7,092 bases of DNA, taken from an uncultured Bacteroidales bacterium. Lineage in GTDB: Bacteria > Bacteroidota > Bacteroidia > Bacteroidales > UBA932. Below, piece after piece: positions 1 to 5,570 of the stretch (within the stretch, counting starts at the first letter, position 1; the number at the start of each line of letters is the position of its first letter). The stretch spans positions 1 through 7,092 of the forward strand of contig UQYV01000067.1 in assembly GCA_900545245.1 (NCBI GenBank), written 5' to 3'. Both the position numbers and the translations under genes were made by a program. The notes beneath the pieces are model-generated. The model did no database searches, had not been told where the DNA came from, and saw only the letters and a program-made list of their open reading frames with translations.

Positions 1-4
1 ATAT

Positions 5-1297
5 CTAAAGAGTCCGAGGGACAGGCTCCGGACACACTCGATGAAATACTACCATGGCTCCGATGAACTTCTCGTTCGCGTCCATTTCACGGTTGCCCTC
101 ATACTCCTTGAGCTGCTCTGCATCCTCGAACTGAGCCGCAGCGAGGAAAAGCCATTTTCCACCGCCTGACGGAAGAACGAGATCGGCAGCGCCGGCTGTC
201 ATATTGTTCCTGTTCATAAAGAAGAGGTTGTCTGTCACATTAGTCTCACGCGCAGCCTCCTTGGAAGCGTTTCCGTCCACAAATGTGCGCTCGACAGCTC
301 CGAGGTTAGAGCATCCGAAGACATTGTTGCGCACGTTCACGGTCTTCAGGCCCGTCATAAAGCGGAAGCCCACTCCCATACTCTCCTGAACCTTTGTACG
401 GCACCAGGTGAAAAGGACTGTGTTGTCGTGGAAATCCAAAGAGCAGAGGTTCTGGTCAGGAGCCATACCGCGGATTTCGCAGGCAGACATTCTGTTTGCA
501 ACGAAAACATTGTTATACACATCGAAATGTCCGGCAACGCAACCCATCTCGATTGCAAAATGGTAGCCGTTCACGAAAGTACAGTTGCGGATGATGACAT
601 TTCCCTCGACATCGCCCCTGAGGAGAGGTTTGCCGATTGGAGCGCCGCCCACCTTCGGAACAGGAGGATTCTCGCCCTCAATCAGAAGACGTCCTGTCTC
701 GCAGCCCTCAGGAGAACCTGTGCGGGCGTCGTCCGGAGCATAGCTGCAATAGCTGTTGTACTGTCCCTTGTCGAATGCGATACCGTCGATGAGGACTGTA
801 GAGCCGCGTTTTCCGCGTACATAAACCTCAAGGCTGGCGTGGCTGCCGCTTGTTCCGACCTGCTGTGCGCCCGGACGGATGGATGTGATGTACTTCACAG
901 GGTTACGCTCGGAGAAATCGCTGTTCCAGCCTCCTACGAGCGATAGATACTTCTTCACTTCAACAAAGCCCTGGTCGAGCTTGCCGAGGTAGTTGCCCTC
1001 CGCGATGTTGATTACCGAACCTTCTTCTGCGAGGTCAATCGCCTTCTGGAGGTCCTTCACTGCGGTCTGTGGAGTCAGCGCATCATTGCGGTTCGAGCCG
1101 GCAGGGCTGACATAATAGCTCTTTCCCGTCGCCTGAGGGGAAGCGGCTGCGGTCTGGTTTTGTGTCATAGTTGTGGTTCTTTCATTTTTTTCCACCGCGT
1201 CCTTTGCCTTGTTAATCAATCTGTTCAACTGGGCTGACGCAGGCATTGCCACGAGCGCGAACGCTGACGCGACAAGAATTGATTTGATATGATTCAT
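5..1297 (-). CDS. secreted right-handed beta-helix repeat protein
   Basis: A 430-residue exported protein of unknown specific function. Residues 1-22 form a signal peptide with an ASA^Q cleavage site. A short amphipathic, charged helix (about 23-40) and a Thr/Gln/Ala-rich linker follow. Residues 61-103, starting YYVSPAGSNRNDALTPQTAV, match the opening of DUF1565/pectate-lyase-like parallel beta-helix proteins, including the 'AIDLAEEGSVINIAEGNY' cap. Rungs with Asn turns recur at about 224-235 (IIRNCTF), 249-256 (DVYNNVFV), 278-285 (DFHDNTVL), 311-318 (VRNNVFGC) and 353-360 (NVTDNLFF). No catalytic set of a lyase or hydrolase is evident, so binding or structural use is as likely as an enzyme. 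It is the last operon gene, starting 5 bp after the barrel gene's stop, which suggests translational coupling. The last 15 residues after FIGAM do not look like beta-helix and may be a frameshifted or replaced C-terminus. Confidence 0.85.
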   Translation of the reverse strand: MNHIKSILVASAFALVAMPASAQLNRLINKAKDAVEKNERTTTMTQNQTAAASPQATGKSYYVSPAGSNRNDALTPQTAVKDLQKAIDLAEEGSVINIAEGNYLGKLDQGFVEVKKYLSLVGGWNSDFSERNPVKYITSIRPGAQQVGTSGSHASLEVYVRGKRGSTVLIDGIAFDKGQYNSYCSYAPDDARTGSPEGCETGRLLIEGENPPVPKVGGAPIGKPLLRGDVEGNVIIRNCTFVNGYHFAIEMGCVAGHFDVYNNVFVANRMSACEIRGMAPDQNLCSLDFHDNTVLFTWCRTKVQESMGVGFRFMTGLKTVNVRNNVFGCSNLGAVERTFVDGNASKEAARETNVTDNLFFMNRNNMTAGAADLVLPSGGGKWLFLAAAQFEDAEQLKEYEGNREMDANEKFIGAMVVFHRVCPEPVPRTL

Positions 1298-1302
1298 ATT
1301 TA

Positions 1303-2307
1303 TCAGAAGTAATAGTTAAGAGACAAGTTGCATCCGATGTTCTCCGTACCATAGAGCCAGGCGTGGCTGCCCGGGCTCACGAGAGAGTTGTAGTGCTCCA
1401 CCTTTCCGGTGCGGGAAGAGAAACCTTCGTAGATTGCATAGGTCTTAGGCTGCCAGATGGCCATCACCGGAGTGAAAGTCATTGTGGCAGTGAGTGAAAG
1501 CCTTCCGGTCATAAACCACTCCACACCCATGTCGGCTGTGATTCCAAGACCCTGGACATAACCCACATTATACCTCTTGAGAGGACGTCCGTAGGCGATG
1601 CCGAGAGTGGACTGGAAGTCGTTGAGCGTCGGGTCTTTCGCACCCGGAGCAGGAGGCATCGTCATCGGCATCGACGACGGCACCCTGTTGAGGTCGGTGA
1701 TTTGGTTGCCGTAGTTGAAATTGAGTCCGCCGCCGGCGATTGCATAGACGAGTCCGAATCCGGTGATGAATTTCAGCGAACCCTTGCCTGCCATATATTG
1801 CGCACCGATTGCAAGGCTACCGCTGTTGAGATTGGAGATGACGTCGTCCACCACCTTGTTCTCGGAGTCTGGATCAATCGCCTTTGCAAGGTCGTCCTGA
1901 ACATATTCCTTGTAGTCGACGTGGCTTCCGTTCAGACCAAGTGTCATACGGAGCGCCCAGCTCTCGTTGAAATAGTAGCGCACGCGAACTGCTGCAAGCG
2001 GGTCCTGCGAAAGTATGAACATCTGTTTTTTCGCAGTGGCGTTGTCGGCGATGAACGCACCGGCATACTCGCCGTTCTTAGGCTGCATCTTGAGTTTGTA
2101 GCCGAGGGTGGCCGGGTTGAATGTGACACCGACCGACCAGTCTCCGCGCTTCGGACTGAATTTTTGCGCATCGCCCTTCGAATAGACGTGGTAGCAGGTC
2201 ATACGCTGTCCTTCAGGGACTGTCTGATACTCCTGGGCGAGCGCAACAGTCGAAGCCGTTGCGAGGAAAAACGTCGTGAGGAGTGATACTTTAAGTAAAT
2301 TCTTCAT
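1303..2307 (-). CDS. outer-membrane beta-barrel protein
   Basis: A 334-residue predicted outer-membrane protein. Residues 1-24 are a clear signal peptide (ALA^Q). The mature part has alternating hydrophobic/polar strands typical of a porin-like or OmpA-like barrel, for example about 57-64, 105-113, 117-125, 165-172, 178-188, 233-240, 253-261 and 270-279. It ends in a classical beta-signal, NLSLNYYF, with a C-terminal Phe for BAM recognition. A Pro/Met-rich stretch at about 209-222 and an acidic helix-like stretch at about 134-158 would be loops or a periplasmic insert. No peptidoglycan-binding OmpA domain or TonB plug is present. It lies between a lipoprotein gene 64 bp upstream and the beta-helix gene 5 bp downstream, so it may anchor or export its neighbours. 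That role is inferred from context only. The substrate is unknown. Confidence 0.85.
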   Translation of the reverse strand: MKNLLKVSLLTTFFLATASTVALAQEYQTVPEGQRMTCYHVYSKGDAQKFSPKRGDWSVGVTFNPATLGYKLKMQPKNGEYAGAFIADNATAKKQMFILSQDPLAAVRVRYYFNESWALRMTLGLNGSHVDYKEYVQDDLAKAIDPDSENKVVDDVISNLNSGSLAIGAQYMAGKGSLKFITGFGLVYAIAGGGLNFNYGNQITDLNRVPSSMPMTMPPAPGAKDPTLNDFQSTLGIAYGRPLKRYNVGYVQGLGITADMGVEWFMTGRLSLTATMTFTPVMAIWQPKTYAIYEGFSSRTGKVEHYNSLVSPGSHAWLYGTENIGCNLSLNYYF

Positions 2308-2316
2308 ATAAGTCTG

Positions 2317-2328
2317 TTTTTGTTGGTT
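2317..2328 (-). repeat. leader repeat AACCAACAAAAA upstream of the barrel gene
   Basis: The minus-strand 12-mer AACCAACAAAAA lies about 10-21 nt before the ATG at 2307. The identical 12-mer lies at the same distance before the small lipoprotein gene. The A-rich, structure-free sequence fits the kind of translation-initiation region used by Bacteroidota without a Shine-Dalgarno. Confidence 0.45.
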
Positions 2329-2331
2329 TTG

Positions 2332-2345
2332 CCGCCAGATGGCGG
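2332..2345 (-). other. GC-rich intercistronic hairpin
   Basis: CCGCCA-GA-TGGCGG lies in the 64-bp gap between the small lipoprotein and barrel genes and forms a strong RNA hairpin (5 bp stem, 4-base loop). On the minus strand it is followed by CAAAACC rather than a U run, so it is not a canonical intrinsic terminator. It could stabilise or process the operon mRNA so that lipoproteins and barrel are made in different amounts. Confidence 0.45.
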
Positions 2346-2371
2346 AAATGTAGTGAAAGGAAAACAGAGTC

Positions 2372-2911
2372 TTACTGTTTCAAGCCTGGGGCGCCAACAT
2401 ACGCAGCCGGTGTCATATCAATCGCAAAATAGGCAGCCTGTCCACCGGTGACGCTCTTTTCAACTTCAGCATATAAGTATGCTTTAGATTTCTGTGTGCT
2501 GCTTCCGGTCGTAGGTGTCCCTTTGGCATCATCGACGTATCCGCTGGCTGAAACCTTCACTGTGAGAGCTTTGCCCACCGGACATCCGAGAGCATACTCG
2601 AAATATCCATGCTGCACGGTGGTGACTGTTCTGAGAGCATAGCTTTCAACCTTACCGGTAGTTGCATCAGGAATGCCGTATGCGATGTTGACGGTAAGTC
2701 CCGGCTTTCCTGCTTCTGTTACGGCACCACCTTGGTCTTTCGTGTAGGAATACCTCACGTGTCCGCAGATTATAGATTTCACAGGAAGGTTCTCCTCTGT
2801 GAGTGCAGTCGGTTCAACCGTGCAGGAAGAGCAGGCAATGCCTAAAACTGCAACTGAAAGTGTCAACAGACCGTGTGCGGCGAATGTCGAAAGTTTGATG
2901 ATTTTTTCCAT
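2372..2911 (-). CDS. small putative lipoprotein with CarboxypepD_reg-like beta domain
   Basis: A 179-residue exported protein. The hydrophobic N-terminus (about 4-26) ends in two candidate lipidation cysteines, Cys27 (LGIAC) and Cys30 (ACSSC), so it is probably a type II lipoprotein. An extended linker (31-46) leads to one beta-sandwich domain. This opens IICGHVRYSY, continues through GLTVNIAYGIPD (71-82) and has the marker stretch HGYFEYALGCPVGKALTVKV (101-120), followed by KAYLYAEVEK and YFAIDM. The GHVRYSY-(x)n-GYFEYALGCP-(x)n-VSASGY layout resembles carboxypeptidase-regulatory-like domains of Bacteroidales surface lipoproteins. The exact Pfam family was not tested. A pair of cysteines (49, 110) lies within the domain. 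The gene starts 32 bp after the stop of the Ig-like lipoprotein, so co-transcription is likely. No enzymatic motif is seen. A structural or accessory role beside the barrel is an inference. Confidence 0.8.
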   Translation of the reverse strand: MEKIIKLSTFAAHGLLTLSVAVLGIACSSCTVEPTALTEENLPVKSIICGHVRYSYTKDQGGAVTEAGKPGLTVNIAYGIPDATTGKVESYALRTVTTVQHGYFEYALGCPVGKALTVKVSASGYVDDAKGTPTTGSSTQKSKAYLYAEVEKSVTGGQAAYFAIDMTPAAYVGAPGLKQ

Positions 2912-2919
2912 AATTTTGT

Positions 2920-2931
2920 TTTTTGTTGGTT
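2920..2931 (-). repeat. leader repeat AACCAACAAAAA upstream of the small lipoprotein gene
   Basis: This is the second copy of the 12-mer found before the barrel gene, about 9-20 nt upstream of the ATG at 2911 and inside the 32-bp gap after the Ig-like lipoprotein's stop. Identity of sequence and position between two non-homologous genes points to a translation-initiation role rather than gene duplication. Confidence 0.45.
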
Positions 2932-2943
2932 ATTGAATATGAT

Positions 2944-5220
2944 TTAATATTCGTAATTAAAATGAATCTCTATATTACAAGTCTTGTCTTGGGAATCGTA
3001 GAATCGGAGTTTAAAAGGTTTTTGGGGCGCTGGAGCAATATTCTTCCCGGGACGTAGCGTAAACTTATTGAGGACTGCGGGTTTATAGTCCCAGCCATTA
3101 TTACTTTCATACACCTTACAATCTATATAGTAGCATTTATAATCCCAGGCAAATCCTTGATTGTCATCGGTGTTTATAAAGAATATTTCGTATTTGTCCC
3201 AGCCTTTTTCGTTGTCAATAATATAATATTTCTGGGCAGACGAGATTGTTATCTTTCGACTCGGGGGATCTTTAGGTAAGTCGTGCCACGTTGTGATGCT
3301 ACTTTTCCCGTTATACTTTTGATGTATTCTCCATTTTCCGTTGAAGAAATCTATCCTTGGCTTGAAACTGAAACTCATCTGATGTCCCCAGTGGTCGGTC
3401 AAAGTCAATATTGCCTCTCTACCATATTTCTCTTTCCAAGTCACCGGAATCTCTCCAGTCCTCTGCATCATAGTTTGGTCAGTACCAATTGTGAATCCGG
3501 AATCTTCGTCGCTTTTTTCGACAGAGAATGTCACACCCGGGAGTTTTTCATATCTGGTTGCATCGGCATCGCGGAGATAGAAAGTGTCATAATAATCTGT
3601 CTTTTGACCATCCCAAGTGAAATAAACGAACTTACCCGAACTTATCTGAGTATTCCCTATACTTGATCTTAAAGTCGGGCCAGTTATCTTCGTGAAATCG
3701 ATGCCCGCCCAGAGCCCTTCGACACTTATGCTATTCAAATTTGCCTTATCCACAACCTGGATATATGTTCCTTTTTGCCAAGCATCCTTTGTTGTAGTGA
3801 TTTTCACCTTTGTGCAATAGCCGTTTTCATCGGGGGAAATTGGTTCGACAGTGTAGTATTCCGGCCGTCCGACTGACCATTTACCTTTATAGTTCTCATT
3901 GGAAAGCCTGAAAATTTTGGAGCCTCCGCAAGGGATATAAACCGCACCTTCTGCCTTTTTGCCGGTTTCGTCATCAATGATGTAGATGCCCTCGGAGAAT
4001 ATCTGCTCTGTGACGTTGATGTTGAAGGACATTGACTTGCCGGTTTGGTCTTTCACGGTGACGGTTGTGGTGCCTGTTTGCTCTCCGCATGTGATTTTTG
4101 CACCCACCGACCAGACATCATTGCCAAGTAGATACTCAATGTCCATGTTCCCTCCTTCAACAGTCCAATTGGCGAAATTTCCGTATGGTTCGATGTTAAA
4201 TTCTTGTTGGGAATTTTTGTCCATCCGGTAGCTGTCACCATTTTTCAGAATCGGTCCGCCAGATACTTTCACAGCAATATCTCCCGGGATACCTTTCGGC
4301 TCGCTTGTCAATGTGAAACTGAGTTTGTGCACCCTGTTCAACAACTTGTCATTCGTGCTGACTGTAATTTCCGTGCTGCCAAACTCTTCTCCCAAACCGA
4401 GTACATAGATGGATGCGGAACTAAAGAGTTTATGGAATATGAAATCTTTGCAGACTGACGGATTTGACGAACTTATTGTTACATCTTCGGGCAGAGTGAT
4501 ACCATCTCCGACCTTGACTAATAAAGAAGACAAGAATATATCATTCCAAGATACTTTGTCTCCGTTTTGCACAACGACACTATTAGAGTTGTGGGAGTAC
4601 GACACTTGTATTCTTTCTGTCAACTCTTTGATTGTGAGATTGATGGTTTTAGCGGTTGATTCTGATTTGACAGTCATCGCGCAAGACCCGCTCTTGAGTC
4701 CTTTGACAATAGCTTTTCCTTCTTTGAAATTCAATTCCACCATCTCTTTGTCATATTCCCAGTCCAGCGAGGAAGCGTTGGCTTTTGCCGGCTCGATTGT
4801 CATTTCGATTTCGTTTTCTAAACCGACATAAATCGTGAGCGTTTCCGGTGCAGTGAACGATGTGACTTGAACTTTAGTGACGGTGACTTCGATTTCCACT
4901 TCGGCATCGCCGCATTTTCCTGTGATTGTGGCGTTTCCGGGCGCATAGGCGTAAATCCTGTCAAACCCGCTTACGCCCGCGATTCTCTCATCACTGCTGC
5001 TCCAGTCGATGACTGCAGTGTTCAGAGCCGATGCGGGGAGGACATCATAGTAGATTCGGTAGTCGTCCCCCTGCTCCAAAGTCAGGCTTTTGCTTGCCGG
5101 GTCAGTGATGATGATTTCTTTCACTGTTGTTTCGTCTATGACTTTCTTGCAGGACGAAAAGACAGTTGCTGCTCCAATCAGCGCAGCTGCCGTCAGGCGG
5201 ATGAATGTATGAGTCTTCAT
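2944..5220 (-). CDS. large surface lipoprotein with BIG2 Ig-like domains
   Basis: A 758-residue predicted OM lipoprotein and first gene of the operon. I chose the ATG at 5220 rather than the in-frame ATG at 5262: a signal sequence begins exactly there (MKTHTFIRLTAAALIG, then TVFSSC with Cys24), and the promoter-like TATCTTTG at 5250-5257 would put the transcript start downstream of 5262. Two BIG2/Ig-like domains are recognisable. The first spans about 34-114, with DPASKSLTLEQGD, VLPASA, IDWSSSDERIAGV and YAPGNATITGKCGD. The second spans about 117-198, with TLTIYVGLENEIEMTIEP and IVKGLKSGSCAMTV. Residues 200-405 look like further beta-sandwich repeats without a family I can name. About 505-758 is rich in Trp, Tyr and Phe. 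Asp/Glu lie shortly after the lipid Cys (CKKVIDE), loosely like Bacteroidota surface-export signals. Surface adhesion or ligand binding is plausible but not shown. Base composition is lower in GC than the barrel gene. Confidence 0.85.
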   Translation of the reverse strand: MKTHTFIRLTAAALIGAATVFSSCKKVIDETTVKEIIITDPASKSLTLEQGDDYRIYYDVLPASALNTAVIDWSSSDERIAGVSGFDRIYAYAPGNATITGKCGDAEVEIEVTVTKVQVTSFTAPETLTIYVGLENEIEMTIEPAKANASSLDWEYDKEMVELNFKEGKAIVKGLKSGSCAMTVKSESTAKTINLTIKELTERIQVSYSHNSNSVVVQNGDKVSWNDIFLSSLLVKVGDGITLPEDVTISSSNPSVCKDFIFHKLFSSASIYVLGLGEEFGSTEITVSTNDKLLNRVHKLSFTLTSEPKGIPGDIAVKVSGGPILKNGDSYRMDKNSQQEFNIEPYGNFANWTVEGGNMDIEYLLGNDVWSVGAKITCGEQTGTTTVTVKDQTGKSMSFNINVTEQIFSEGIYIIDDETGKKAEGAVYIPCGGSKIFRLSNENYKGKWSVGRPEYYTVEPISPDENGYCTKVKITTTKDAWQKGTYIQVVDKANLNSISVEGLWAGIDFTKITGPTLRSSIGNTQISSGKFVYFTWDGQKTDYYDTFYLRDADATRYEKLPGVTFSVEKSDEDSGFTIGTDQTMMQRTGEIPVTWKEKYGREAILTLTDHWGHQMSFSFKPRIDFFNGKWRIHQKYNGKSSITTWHDLPKDPPSRKITISSAQKYYIIDNEKGWDKYEIFFINTDDNQGFAWDYKCYYIDCKVYESNNGWDYKPAVLNKFTLRPGKNIAPAPQKPFKLRFYDSQDKTCNIEIHFNYEY

Positions 5221-5249
5221 ATATAGTAGGTTTTGATTTTTTTCTGTGG

Positions 5250-5280
5250 CAAAGATATGCATTCAGAATGGCGAAATCAA
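5250..5280 (-). promoter_or_regulatory. promoter-like sequence for the surface-protein operon
   Basis: Read on the minus strand, TATCTTTG (5257-5250) fits the Bacteroidota -7 consensus TAnnTTTG exactly. A TTG (5280-5278) lies 20 bp upstream, in place of the -33 TTTG. The predicted transcript start is near 5244, giving a leader of roughly 20-25 nt before the ATG at 5220. The leader is A-rich and has no Shine-Dalgarno sequence. Confidence 0.65.
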
Positions 5281-5319
5281 TAAGTAAAATTACCTAGAAA
5301 TGCTTAATATTTGTGGTAT

Positions 5320-5353
5320 TTTGTTGTTTTTGACAAAAAACCTAATATATTTG
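5320..5353 (+). promoter_or_regulatory. promoter-like sequence for the TPR-LuxR gene
   Basis: TATATTTG at 5346-5353 matches TAnnTTTG. Upstream there is TTTG at 5320-5323 (22 bp away) and TTG at 5324-5326 (19 bp away), either of which can serve as the -33 element. The start site would be near 5358-5360, leaving about 45 nt of leader before the ATG at 5405. This supports 5405, not 5571, as the true gene start. Confidence 0.6.
5327..5339. promoter_or_regulatory. odd palindrome TTTTTG-A-CAAAAA in the -33 region
   Basis: A perfect 6-1-6 palindrome lies between the -33 and -7 elements of the plus-strand promoter. It shares a TTTG/CAAA core with the inverted repeat centred 27 bp downstream. It may be a second protein-binding site, or just low-complexity T and A runs. 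Confidence 0.25.
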
Positions 5354-5371
5354 TACTAATTTCTTACAAAT
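5349..5371. promoter_or_regulatory. 7-9-7 inverted repeat, candidate operator
   Basis: ATTTGTA (5349-5355) and TACAAAT (5365-5371) are perfect inverted arms around a 9-base spacer, centred at 5360. The left arm overlaps the TTTG of the plus-strand -7 element and the centre falls on the likely transcription start. A dimeric regulator bound here should block or alter that promoter. The adjacent LuxR-type protein acting on itself is one candidate. The region is AT-rich, so chance is possible. Confidence 0.4.
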
Positions 5372-5404
5372 CTGATAGAATTTAGTTCGACTTAATTTTA
5401 GGCA

Positions 5405-5476
5405 ATGAAACGGATGTTGTTTTTCATATTGTTTTGTTCTTTATTCAACATCAATCTTTCGGCGGGGGGGGGGTAG
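5405..5476 (+). other. signal-peptide leader ORF, out-of-frame 5' end of the TPR-LuxR gene
   Basis: The ATG at 5405 opens a 23-codon ORF: basic start (MKR), a hydrophobic core (MLFFILFCSLF), then NINLSA and three Gly codons. It is terminated by TAG at 5474-5476 immediately after the G tract. This is a textbook signal peptide, with likely cleavage after LSA, but it has no mature protein behind it. Deleting one G joins it to the downstream frame as ...LSAGGGSSSSSSPDKADTLY and then the TPR region, adding 55 residues in front of the ATG at 5571 (532 residues in total). Related Bacteroidota TPR-TM-LuxR proteins typically carry such a signal peptide, which places the TPR part in the periplasm. I therefore read it as the true start of the gene. 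No Shine-Dalgarno is visible, as is normal for this phylum. Confidence 0.75.
5464..5473 (+). repeat. poly-G tract (G10), candidate slippage site
   Basis: Ten consecutive G residues sit at the junction between the signal peptide and the mature part of the TPR-LuxR regulator. In the present length the leader frame hits TAG directly after the tract. Lengths of 9 or 12 would be in frame (ON), while 10 and 11 are out of frame (OFF; with 11 a TGA stops the frame at about 5569). Homopolymer G/C tracts of this length are known contingency loci in other bacteria such as Campylobacter and Neisseria. They are also a common source of sequencing error. Confidence 0.9.
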
Positions 5477-5570
5477 TTCTTCCTCATCTTCTCCGGACAA
5501 GGCGGACACGCTCTATCGGGAGTGGAGTTCGTCCCGTGGCGCGACAAAGACGGAAATTGCGAACCGTCTG

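Noticed and set aside
12..33. Inverted repeat GTCCG...CGGAC near the end of the beta-helix gene as operon terminator
   Set aside because: Short stem inside the coding region, a 12-base loop and no U tract on the minus strand.
428..946. Plus-strand open frame of 172 residues opposite the beta-helix gene
   Set aside because: Antisense shadow with no promoter or recognisable domain.
1702..2286. Plus-strand open frame of 194 residues opposite the barrel gene
   Set aside because: Antisense to a gene with a signal peptide and beta-signal; composition is typical of a complementary-frame artefact.
5221..5262. N-terminal extension of the Ig-like lipoprotein from the ATG at 5262
   Set aside because: The 14 extra residues precede a perfect signal sequence, and the -7 promoter-like element lies inside this stretch.
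5221..5404. Invertible promoter (phase inversion as in Bacteroides capsule loci)
   Set aside because: No pair of long inverted repeats flanks either promoter and no recombinase gene lies in the window.
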